Assembly: GCA_009380025.1 (NCBI GenBank)
Contig: WHSP01000008.1
Coordinates: 1-64,000 of the forward strand
Direction: 5' to 3'
Source: Gemmatimonas sp.
Lineage (GTDB): Bacteria > Gemmatimonadota > Gemmatimonadetes > Longimicrobiales > Longimicrobiaceae
Length of the DNA stretch: 64,000 nt
In this document: positions 25,911-33,134 of the stretch, one piece after another
How positions within the stretch are numbered: the stretch's first letter is position 1
Layout of the letters: every line of letters starts with the position of its first letter
Notes under the pieces: model-generated
Told to the model about the DNA's origin: nothing
The model's input: the letters and a program-made list of their open reading frames with translations, nothing else
The model's database searches: none
Program-made: the position numbers and the translations under genes

Positions 25911-27146
25911 ATGAACCAATCGAGAAGCATGCGAAGTACCCTTCTGCTCCTGCCGCTCCTCGGAATCGCCCTCTCCGGATGCACCCCTGCCGAGGAAAGC
26001 AGCGCGACGATCGCGGCCTCGCAGGAGGATCTGGGAACCATGCCAAACATGCCGGAAGATGCGTCTGGCCCCGGGGTGCCCGACGGAGTTGCACAGTTCG
26101 CCGTCGATCCCTTCTGGCCTCAGCCCCTCCCGAACAACTGGATTCTGGGGCAGGTCGCGGGCACGGCGGTCGACTCCAACGACAACGTCTGGATCATCCA
26201 TCGCCCGTGGACCGTGCAGGGAACCAATGCCGGCGCGACCCCGGAGCAGACGACCCGGGACAACACCTGGGGACACGACCCCCTCCAGTCGGTCTGCTGC
26301 GTGACGGCTCCTCCGGTGGTCGCCTTCGATTCCGAAGGAAACCTGATCCAGGCCTGGGGCGGCAACGACCCGAACGGGGAGTACCAGTGGTTCAACAGCG
26401 AGCACGGCATCCACGTCGACCACAATGGCTTCGTCTGGGTCGCCGGCAACGGCGAGGACGACCATCACATGATGAAGTTCACCCAGGAGGGTGAGTTCGT
26501 CATGCAAATCGGTGGCGTGGGAGTGAGCGAGGGGAGCAACGACACGAACTCGGTGAACCGCGCGGCCACGATGACGGTGGATCCGGAGACCAACGAGATC
26601 TTCGTCGCCGATGGGTACGGCAACCGGCGAGTGATCGTCTTCGATGCGGAGACCGGCGAGTACCGGCGTCACTGGGGAGCGTATGGCGAGCCACCCGTCG
26701 ATGAGGACCCCGGACCCTGGGATCCGGCGGCTCCACCCAGCCGCACCTGGCGCACGCCGGTGCACGGCGTCGAGATCTCCAACGATGGCCTGGTCTACGT
26801 GACCGATCGGCCGAGCAACCGCATCCAGGTCTTCCAGAAGGACGGGACGTACGTCACGGAGGCGGTGCTCGCTCCCGAGACCTACGGCCCCGGCTCGACC
26901 TGGGGCGTCGAGCTCGACCCGCTCGACCCCGAGCAGCGCTTCCTCTACGTCCCCGACGGGACCAACAACAAGGTGTGGGCGCTCGACAGAGAGACCCTCG
27001 AACCGGTCTACTCCTGGGGCCGTGGCGGCCGCCAGCCTGGCCAGTTCGATTGGCTTCACTACCTCGACTTCGACTCCCAGGGCAACGTCTATACAGGCGA
27101 GGTCCAGACGGGGCACCGCGTGCAGAAGTTCATCCGCATGCCCTGA
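25911..27146 (+). CDS. NHL-repeat lipoprotein, peptidyl-alpha-hydroxyglycine amidating-lyase-like
   Basis: 411 residues from the ATG at 25911, chosen because a lipoprotein signal (LSGC lipobox) follows. NHL-type repeats include TNEIFVADGYGNRRVIVFD, GLVYVTDRPSNRIQVF and GNVYTGEVQTGHRVQKF, giving a six-bladed propeller as in the lyase half of peptide-amidating monooxygenase. Bacterial proteins of this type are usually annotated as 6-bladed beta-propellers or amidating-lyase-like; activity is unproven. A strong hairpin lies about 80 bp downstream. Confidence 0.85.
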   Translation: MNQSRSMRSTLLLLPLLGIALSGCTPAEESSATIAASQEDLGTMPNMPEDASGPGVPDGVAQFAVDPFWPQPLPNNWILGQVAGTAVDSNDNVWIIHRPWTVQGTNAGATPEQTTRDNTWGHDPLQSVCCVTAPPVVAFDSEGNLIQAWGGNDPNGEYQWFNSEHGIHVDHNGFVWVAGNGEDDHHMMKFTQEGEFVMQIGGVGVSEGSNDTNSVNRAATMTVDPETNEIFVADGYGNRRVIVFDAETGEYRRHWGAYGEPPVDEDPGPWDPAAPPSRTWRTPVHGVEISNDGLVYVTDRPSNRIQVFQKDGTYVTEAVLAPETYGPGSTWGVELDPLDPEQRFLYVPDGTNNKVWALDRETLEPVYSWGRGGRQPGQFDWLHYLDFDSQGNVYTGEVQTGHRVQKFIRMP

Positions 27147-27163
27147 AGGCTGTTGCGCATCGA

Positions 27164-27194
27164 CCGCTGGATTCCCGCTTTCCACGGGAATGAC
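27164..27194. repeat. Half copy of palindrome family B
   Basis: CCGCTGGATTCCCGCTTTCC...GGGAATGACGGG matches one hairpin of the family B element found at 56886-56941. Confidence 0.55.
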
Positions 27195-27227
27195 GGGGTC
27201 GGGTCGAGTCGGCGACAAGCAGATGCA

Positions 27228-27260
27228 CGAAGGGCGGCCCGCTGCCGGGGCCGCCCTTCG
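27228..27260. terminator. Perfect 13-bp hairpin between convergent genes
   Basis: CGAAGGGCGGCCC (27228-27240) and GGGCCGCCCTTCG (27248-27260) pair perfectly around a 7-nt loop. It sits between the NHL lipoprotein (+) and the EF-hand-like gene (-), with short T-rich sequence to the right. Confidence 0.75.
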
Positions 27261-27269
27261 TCGTGGTTG

Positions 27270-27328
27270 TCTCACGCGGAGGCGCGAAGTCGGTCAGCAA
27301 CCGCCCCGACTTCGCGTCTTTACGTGAG
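27270..27328. repeat. Dispersed palindrome family A, copy at 27.3 kb
   Basis: The best-paired copy: CTCACG...CGCGAAGTCGG on the left and CCGACTTCGCG...CGTGAG on the right, with 11 and 6 bp of perfect complementarity. Confidence 0.75.
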
Positions 27329-27346
27329 CCTCCTTCGTCGTGATCC

Positions 27347-27994
27347 CTACTGTGCGAGTGCTGCGGACGACATCAGGCCCATGTGGGTTTCCACGAGCTC
27401 GAGACCGCCTTCGTCGAGGCCGATCTCACCGTCGCCCGAAGCGTCGGCGCCCGCGACAAGCTGCCCCGCCAGCTCCTGGAGTTGCTGAACGAGGGGGTAC
27501 GCTACGGAGTAGTCCGACGCTTCGATGATGCTGTTGGCGACCTCGACCATCTCGGCCGACCTCTCCGAAACCGCGCGGGCGGCCGTTGCCACGTGAGCCG
27601 AGTGAGTGACAACGGGCTCCGGCGCTCCGTCGGCCCCTGCCGCCAACTCGATATGCTCCGCGATCGCATCCGCCGCCGGACCGACGCCGAACCCACTACC
27701 CGGTCCGTTCTCGGCGGCCGAAGGGTCGAGGGCGTGCAAGACGTGCTGAGCGTGCTGAACCATCGGATCGAGATTGGTCTGCTCCCCTCCGGCCAGCTCG
27801 GCGTGCTGGGCGGCGACCGCGGCGTCTTCTTGCGCTACGCTCAGCAGCGCGGCGCCATCCGGTGCGCCGGGGAACCCTTCCATGACATGTCCGACATGAG
27901 CCTGGTACGTCCCCTGAGCCCCGGCCTCGGAAACCAGCAGAACAGGTACGATGCTGGCCCCAAGAACCAGGCATAACCGGCTGGCTGCGTGCAT
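27347..27994 (-). CDS. Secreted protein with single EF-hand-like loop
   Basis: 215 residues from the ATG at 27992-27994, with signal peptide (LCLVLGASIVPVLLVSEAGAQ). The mature protein is rich in Ala, Glu and His, with several HAxH/AQH elements (QAHVGHVMEG, MVQHAQHVLHAL, VTHSAHVATAA) in a probably helical arrangement. Near the C-terminus, DASGDGEIGLDEGG fits a calcium-binding EF-hand loop. The spaced His could bind metal. No family recognised. Confidence 0.7.
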   Translation of the reverse strand: MHAASRLCLVLGASIVPVLLVSEAGAQGTYQAHVGHVMEGFPGAPDGAALLSVAQEDAAVAAQHAELAGGEQTNLDPMVQHAQHVLHALDPSAAENGPGSGFGVGPAADAIAEHIELAAGADGAPEPVVTHSAHVATAARAVSERSAEMVEVANSIIEASDYSVAYPLVQQLQELAGQLVAGADASGDGEIGLDEGGLELVETHMGLMSSAALAQ

Positions 27995-28133
27995 TGGTCT
28001 ACCTCCGGTTAGATCGATGAGAGCGGAAAAAGCGACCGCGCCTTCCAGGACAATGTAGGCCAAGAGGAAGGGTTCGACCACACCATCCCGATCGAGAAGG
28101 AGTAGCGAGGTGAGATGAAACCCGTTCCTGCGC

Positions 28134-28210
28134 TCAGAATTTGAACGAGAGGGCCGCGTGCGAGAAGGTATGCCCCGCGCCCGCCGTGTACGTCTCGAGG
28201 AACGGCCCGG
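28134..28210 (-). pseudogene. 3' remnant of an outer-membrane porin gene
   Basis: The minus strand reads VGHLFPGPFLETYT, AGAGHTFSHAALSFKF and stop (28134-28136). This resembles the C-terminal strands of alginate-export-type porins, ending in Phe. Only about 25 codons survive, directly downstream of narK, and no upstream part of the gene is present. It is likely the tail of a porin once encoded next to the transporter. Confidence 0.45.
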
Positions 28211-28262
28211 GAAACAAGTGACCGACCCCGCAATTCCTGGTTTCAGGTGGGCGGCACACTGG

Positions 28263-29597
28263 TCACGCTTCCACGGGAACGGGCGCGGTCGAAAGTCGTT
28301 CCTCCACCTCCTGCCGTACGGCCGCTTCCTGCTGTTCCGAGAAGCGAACCAGGAGAGAGAGGCTGGAAACGCCGGCCACGATCAGGCCCAGGATCATGAA
28401 CGCCGTGGGCCAGGACAGCTCCTGGCTACGAAAGAGGAACCCCGCGGCGACCGCCCCTGCGTTGCCGCCAGCGCCGACGATCCCCGCCACCGATCCGAGC
28501 GCTTTCCGATTGACGAAAGGAACCACCGAGTAGGTTGCTCCCTCGGCCATCTGCACGCACAAGCTGAAGAGGATCATGGTGCCGATCGCGAGGGGAAGTA
28601 GCGTCATGCGGGAGAAGAGGACCAACGCCAGCCCCTGGAGGAGGAGGATGCTACCCATGAAGCGCACCCGGCCCTTGAGACCGAAGCGGTCACCAAAGCG
28701 GTCGCCAATCGCCCCGCCCAGGCTTCGAGCGAAGATGTTCATCAGCCCGAAGAGGCTCGCCACGATCCCCGCCGCGCGGAGGTCGAGCTGGAAGTAGTCG
28801 TAGTAGTAGAGTGCCGCGACGTTGTTGATCGTGAGCTCAATGCCGAAGCAGGCACCATAGATCACGAAGAGAGCCCAGACCCTCACGTCCCTGGCCGCCT
28901 CCAGAAACGAGCGGTTTACAGACTGCGACGACGCCATCTCCTTCCGCGCGCGCAGATCCGTATAGTTTCCATCCGGAGAGTCGGCCGTGAACCGCCAATA
29001 GACGAACGACATCAGCAAGAGCATCACGCCGGGAATCACCATCGCGATGCGCCACCCGAGTGCCTCCTCCGCCACAAACATCAGGACCAACCCGAGGATG
29101 AGAGGCATGGCCGCCTGCGTCACACCCCCGCCAAGGTTCCCCCATCCAGCCGTCGTCGCGTTCGCCGTACCCACCACGTTCGGGGCGAACATCACCGAAG
29201 TGTGGTACTGCGTGATCACGAACGACGCGCCGATCGTCCCGATCGCGAGCCGGAAGAGGAGAAAGCTCTCGTAACTGGAGGCGAGCCCGATCGTCATGAC
29301 CGGAATCGAGCCCACCACCAGGAGGATCGTGTACGCCTTTCGGGGACCGATCTTGTCGCAGAGCCAGCCGATGAGGAGCCTCGCGAAGACCGTCACGAAG
29401 ACCGACGCAATGGCCGTGTTCCCGACCTGCTCCGGGGTCAGATTCAGGTCCTCACGGACCACTGCCATGAGCGGCGCGATCCCAAACCATCCGAAGAAGC
29501 AGAGGAAAAACGAGAACCACGTCACGTGGAAGGTTCTCATCGGTATCGTGCTCAGGTCGAAGAGCTTGATCTTCGTCGCCTTGTTCTTGAAATCCAT
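28263..29597 (-). CDS. narK: NarK/NasA-type nitrate/nitrite MFS transporter
   Basis: 444 residues, about 12 membrane helices. The NarK-family signatures are present: the N-terminal helix FHVTWFSFFLCFFGWFGIAPLM, the first nitrate-signature-like GASFVITQYHTSVMFAPNVVGTANATTAGWGNLGGG, and the second near AGIVGAGGNAGAVAAGFLF. It imports nitrate or exports nitrite across the inner membrane. No nitrate reductase is seen in the window. A porin remnant lies downstream. An AT-rich region with two operator-like palindromes is about 340 bp upstream of its start. Confidence 0.94.
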   Translation of the reverse strand: MDFKNKATKIKLFDLSTIPMRTFHVTWFSFFLCFFGWFGIAPLMAVVREDLNLTPEQVGNTAIASVFVTVFARLLIGWLCDKIGPRKAYTILLVVGSIPVMTIGLASSYESFLLFRLAIGTIGASFVITQYHTSVMFAPNVVGTANATTAGWGNLGGGVTQAAMPLILGLVLMFVAEEALGWRIAMVIPGVMLLLMSFVYWRFTADSPDGNYTDLRARKEMASSQSVNRSFLEAARDVRVWALFVIYGACFGIELTINNVAALYYYDYFQLDLRAAGIVASLFGLMNIFARSLGGAIGDRFGDRFGLKGRVRFMGSILLLQGLALVLFSRMTLLPLAIGTMILFSLCVQMAEGATYSVVPFVNRKALGSVAGIVGAGGNAGAVAAGFLFRSQELSWPTAFMILGLIVAGVSSLSLLVRFSEQQEAAVRQEVEERLSTAPVPVEA

Positions 29598-30273
29598 TTA
29601 GTCGATTCAGTTGGATGTGCATGCAGACCCGTCAACCAGCCCTTGCGTGGGTGACCGTCGTCCCGAGATGCACCCGCGTGCCCGCATCGACCTACCTGAA
29701 AGACCGGAGTCGGCGAGCACGGCCGACTACTTCGACCCGCCTAACTTCTGCGTTGAGATGGCGAGACTTGGCCTTCGGCACGAGCTCGACGGGAGGCTCG
29801 GATTCGGCCTCGAAGCCGTGGATCCGGGCAGCGCACACTTTGAATTCCGGCATCCCGCTGATGGGATCCAGAGCGCGGCCCCGCCCAGCCCCCAGCCAAT
29901 CTTCCGAGTTCTAATCATCTAGGCCCATGAACTTACACTTTCACTGCGAGATAAAGTGAATGCTTTACAATTATATGTAAAGCTGGGAAATCGGATACAA
30001 CAAGTCAAGCGCGGGAGTTCGCGAAGAGGCGAGACGCACGCCCTGCCGGTGCGGTGAAAGTGTGCCCCCCGCTGCCAGCCGGTGACGCACTTACCGTCAG
30101 CGTCTGATACTCGTTCGTTACGAGGGCAGGATTCGCGCTTTCGAGGGACGGTTCTATTGTACCGTAGTTCCGATTCCTCTGGGGGCGATGAACGTTGATC
30201 GCTCCGCAGGCTCCGGCCCTGATGGGAGGCGGACCAAATCGACCGGACCGTGTAGATCTTCCCGACCGATCCA
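29598..30273. other. 676-bp divergent intergenic region
   Basis: It lies between narK (-) and the 5'-nucleotidase (+). Short open frames at 29611-29922 occur in two frames with no family resemblance and are judged non-coding. The only notable structure is the AT-rich palindrome cluster at 29936-29983; the remainder shows nothing recognisable. Confidence 0.5.
29936..29983. promoter_or_regulatory. Operator-like palindrome cluster
   Basis: GCTTTACA (29962-29969) and TGTAAAGC (29976-29983) are a perfect 8-bp inverted repeat with a 6-nt AT spacer. Just left, CACTTT (29936-29941) pairs with AAAGTG (29953-29958). The segment is far more AT-rich than its surroundings. A transcription-factor binding site is likely; the regulator is unknown. 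Confidence 0.5.
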
Positions 30274-31935
30274 ATGAATCGACGCAACACCCCTCGATCG
30301 AATCCGGCGAAGATGTGCGGGAAGTGGCTGATTCCCGGGCTTCTGATGAGCATGCTGGCCCTCGGGTGCGCTCCCGTGTCGGTCGGGCCGTCGGGCTCGA
30401 CGGCGGCAGCGGCTCGGGGCGACGGGGTCGGGTCTACCCCCGCGCTGAAGCGGCTTCGAGTGCTGGGGACGAATGACTTCCACGGCCATCTTCGTCCCAC
30501 CACCCCTCCCTGGGCGAATGGCCGCGAGGTCGGCGGTGGTCCGGCGCTCGCTGCGTACTTCCAGCGAGCCCGCGACGAAGTGGACGCGCCCACGATCTTG
30601 ATCGACGCGGGCGATGTAATGCAGGGTACGCCCCTCTCCAACCTGACCAGCGGCCGCTCGACCGTCGACTTCTACAACGAGGTCGGGTACACCGCCGCCG
30701 CGATCGGCAACCACGAGTTCGACTGGACGGCGGAAACCCTCGCCGAGAGGATCGAGCAGGCTGAGTTTGACTGGCTCTCGGCGAACATCTTCGTGGCAGG
30801 CTCGGATACATTTCCCACCTGGGCGACGCCGACGACCATGGTCTCGCTGCCTGGGTGCGCCGCTGGCCCGCCGGCGTGCGATTCGGTGCACGTCGGCATC
30901 ATCGGAATTACGACTCAGACGACCCCCACCGCCGCGATGCCATCGCACGTCGCACCATTTGCCTTCGGCGACGAGGCGGAGGCCATCGACCGCTGGGTGC
31001 CGGTGCTCCGAGACGGGGGGGCCGACTTCGTCGTGGTAACGGCACATGAGGGGGCGTACTGCGGCATCGGTCCGACTGAGAACTGCCGGGGTCCGATGAT
31101 GGACATCGCAGCGCGCCTGACACAGCCGCCAGACCTGATCGTATCGGGCCACACGCATACACTCCTTTCGATCACACCGTCGGGCGTGCCGGTCGTCCAG
31201 GGTGGCTCGTACGGGACCAACTTCTCGATCGTCGACCTCGAGCGGGTATCGGCGGACAGCGTTGCGGTTCACGTCCGTGCGCAGCCGCCGACCTTCGTCG
31301 ACCAGGTGGTCCCGGATCCAGAGATCGAGCGGCTGCTGGACCGCTATCTGGCCGAAGTCGGGCCGATCCTGGACGATGTGGTAGCCACACTGGAAGCCCC
31401 GCTCCTACGACATGGACCGGAGTATCCGCTCGGCAACCTCATCGCGGACGCGCAGCGTACAACCGTCGGCGTGCAGGTCGCGATCATGAACAACGGCGGC
31501 ATCCGAACCGACCTGGGATCGGGGCCGGTGCGCTACGAAGACCTCTTTCGCGTACAGCCATTCGGCAATACCCTCGTCACGATGACCCTGGCGGGGGAGG
31601 CGCTGCTCCGGGCGTTGGAACATCCGCTGAACGGGGGGCGCTCCGCTGGCCACGTGAGCGGCGTCCGCGTGCGATACCGTCGAAATGGCGAGCCGGGACG
31701 CAGGATCGTCGAGGCGATCCTCGATTCGGGAGAGGTGATCCGGGCGCACGGACAGTACCGCGTCGTCGTCAACAACTTCCTGGCCGAGGGCGGCGATGGG
31801 TTCGACATGCTACTCGAAGGAGCGGATGTCGAGCACACCGGCATCGTCGACCTGGATGCTTTGATCGACTATCTCGCCGCCCTGCCATCGCCCACTCCCG
31901 TACCGCCAGTCGGGCGCTTCCAATCCGTCGACTGA
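30274..31935 (+). CDS. 5'-nucleotidase/UshA-family lipoprotein
   Basis: 553 residues. Lipoprotein signal with lipobox LALGC at about 28-32. The calcineurin-like metallophosphatase domain shows GTNDFHGHL, IDAGDVMQG, IGNHEFDW and SGHTHTLLS, which supply the two-metal site. The C-terminal 5'-nucleotidase domain includes YPLGNLIADAQR and the substrate pocket NNGGIRTDL and LAEGGDGFDML. It dephosphorylates extracellular nucleotides in the periplasm. A fragment of a nucleoside transporter gene follows immediately, so a nucleotide-salvage operon once existed. Confidence 0.93.
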   Translation: MNRRNTPRSNPAKMCGKWLIPGLLMSMLALGCAPVSVGPSGSTAAAARGDGVGSTPALKRLRVLGTNDFHGHLRPTTPPWANGREVGGGPALAAYFQRARDEVDAPTILIDAGDVMQGTPLSNLTSGRSTVDFYNEVGYTAAAIGNHEFDWTAETLAERIEQAEFDWLSANIFVAGSDTFPTWATPTTMVSLPGCAAGPPACDSVHVGIIGITTQTTPTAAMPSHVAPFAFGDEAEAIDRWVPVLRDGGADFVVVTAHEGAYCGIGPTENCRGPMMDIAARLTQPPDLIVSGHTHTLLSITPSGVPVVQGGSYGTNFSIVDLERVSADSVAVHVRAQPPTFVDQVVPDPEIERLLDRYLAEVGPILDDVVATLEAPLLRHGPEYPLGNLIADAQRTTVGVQVAIMNNGGIRTDLGSGPVRYEDLFRVQPFGNTLVTMTLAGEALLRALEHPLNGGRSAGHVSGVRVRYRRNGEPGRRIVEAILDSGEVIRAHGQYRVVVNNFLAEGGDGFDMLLEGADVEHTGIVDLDALIDYLAALPSPTPVPPVGRFQSVD

Positions 31936-32140
31936 GCTCACTTCGGCGCGGTCGGTCGTGATCGCTACCTATGCGCTGGCCGGGTTCGCCAACTTCAGCA
32001 GCATCGCGATCCAGGTGGGCGGTATCGGCGCGATCGCCCCGGAGAGGCGGAGCGATCTGAGCCGTCTCGGCCCCCGTGCCATGATCGCAGGGAGCTTCGC
32101 GGCGTTTATGACGGCGTGTGTAGTGGTGGCCTTGATCTAG
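31934..32140 (+). pseudogene. C-terminal remnant of a concentrative nucleoside transporter (CNT/NupC)
   Basis: The frame encodes RSVVIATYALAGFANFSS, IAIQVGGIGAIAPERRSDL and a final helix, then stops at 32140. This is the signature end of CNT transporters, including the FANFSSIAIQ helix. Only about 65 of roughly 400 residues remain. The remnant begins at the stop codon of the 5'-nucleotidase, in another frame, indicating an internal deletion that joined the two genes. Confidence 0.75.
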
Positions 32141-32246
32141 GTATCCAACGGGCAGCCCGTTCCCGTACACGTACACGTTCCCGATGCGAGGTCGAACGGC
32201 AACGGGACCCAAGGCTTGAGCGGGGCACCCCCTGACGGAGGTATGA

Positions 32247-32693
32247 CTACGCGTCGGACATCGGGTCGCTCGTTCCGTCGCGCTCACGGTTCGGACTCGT
32301 GTGCGCCGTGGCGAGTGCGACAAACCGAGCCGCTTCATCGAGCGCCGCGCGTGCCTGCGCTTCGCCGAATGCTTCAAAGGGGACGCCGCCCGGCAGTCCG
32401 TTGGGATAGCGAGTGGGGATGTAGTACTGGTCGAGGATTCCGGCTCCTTCGCGGCGCTCGGCAACCTCGGGGATGGCTTTCGCGACTTCAGCGACCAGCC
32501 CAACCAACGAATGGCCGAGTACGATTCGCTCCCCGCGCGCGTACAGAATCGCCTTCAGCGCCTTCTCCGCCGCCTGCTGGGAGATGAAGCAGGCCTGGTG
32601 ATAGTATCGCTCGTTCAGGGCGAGCCGGGCGAAACCGATATCGTTCTCCGCCTGCCGCAGCCAACGTTCGGCCTCACCGCTGCTATCCTTCAT
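32247..32693 (-). CDS. HEPN-domain protein (toxin partner)
   Basis: 148 residues. All-alpha HEPN domain (RWLRQAENDIGFARLAL, FISQQAAEKALKAILYARG) with the Rx4H catalytic motif RIVLGH at 56-61, usual in HEPN RNases. The C-terminal tail is hydrophilic. The start overlaps the stop of the nucleotidyltransferase gene by 4 nt (ATGA), so the pair is coupled. In HEPN-MNT systems the HEPN protein is the toxin and the MNT modifies it. Confidence 0.88.
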   Translation of the reverse strand: MKDSSGEAERWLRQAENDIGFARLALNERYYHQACFISQQAAEKALKAILYARGERIVLGHSLVGLVAEVAKAIPEVAERREGAGILDQYYIPTRYPNGLPGGVPFEAFGEAQARAALDEAARFVALATAHTSPNRERDGTSDPMSDA

Positions 32694-33007
32694 GATCCTT
32701 CATAGATGATGCGTGCGCCCTCGAGGGCAGCCATGAGGAACGGCCGTTCTTCCTCGTGAAGCGCTGCGAACTCTTCCGGAGTGTACACAAAGAGATCGAC
32801 GCCGACGCCGGCGCTTACGATTGCCGGGAGGTAGTCCCGAAAGCGGTCAACAGGCGAGCGCTCCGAGGGTGCGACGACGATCACATCGATGTCACTGTGC
32901 GCATCCGCGTCGCCGCGAGCATGGGAACCGAAGAGGTAGGCTGCCGCCGCGTCCGTTCGTTCAAGTAGCGGCCGCAACTCCGCCAGGAAAGCTTCTAGGT
33001 GGTCCAT
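32690..33007 (-). CDS. Minimal nucleotidyltransferase (MNT) antitoxin
   Basis: 105 residues from the ATG at 33005-33007; a longer in-frame version is possible but adds a basic, non-conserved leader. The motif YLFGSHARGDADAHSDIDVIV has the GS (27-28) and two Asp (39, 41) of the polymerase-beta-like active site. A third acidic residue is expected in VGVDLFVYT. In characterised pairs this enzyme adds AMP to a Tyr near the HEPN active site to silence it; the HEPN partner here has several candidate Tyr (NERYYHQ, DQYYIP). Confidence 0.87.
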   Translation of the reverse strand: MDHLEAFLAELRPLLERTDAAAAYLFGSHARGDADAHSDIDVIVVAPSERSPVDRFRDYLPAIVSAGVGVDLFVYTPEEFAALHEEERPFLMAALEGARIIYEGS

Positions 33008-33063
33008 ACCGCGAATTCTACAACGCTGCATGTACCTACGGAAGCAACACCCCACATACCGAC

Positions 33064-33124
33064 GTTCACGCGGAGGCGCGGAGCGCCCGGAGAAAAACAC
33101 AGGACTCCGCGTCTCCGCCTGAAC
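33064..33124. repeat. Dispersed palindrome family A, copy at 33.1 kb
   Basis: GTTCACGCGGAGGCGCGGAG pairs imperfectly with CTCCGCGTCTCCGCCTGAAC. It lies between the MNT gene and the TonB receptor 3' end. Confidence 0.7.
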
Positions 33125-33134
33125 CTTTGCCGTT

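Noticed and set aside
29611-29922. Two overlapping plus-strand frames of about 100 codons after narK's start
   Set aside because: No ribosome-binding site, no homology by eye, and composition typical of chance frames.
29962-29983. NtcA-type site (GTA-N8-TAC) near narK
   Set aside because: The palindrome is TAC-N8-GTA, the opposite arrangement, so it is not an NtcA box.
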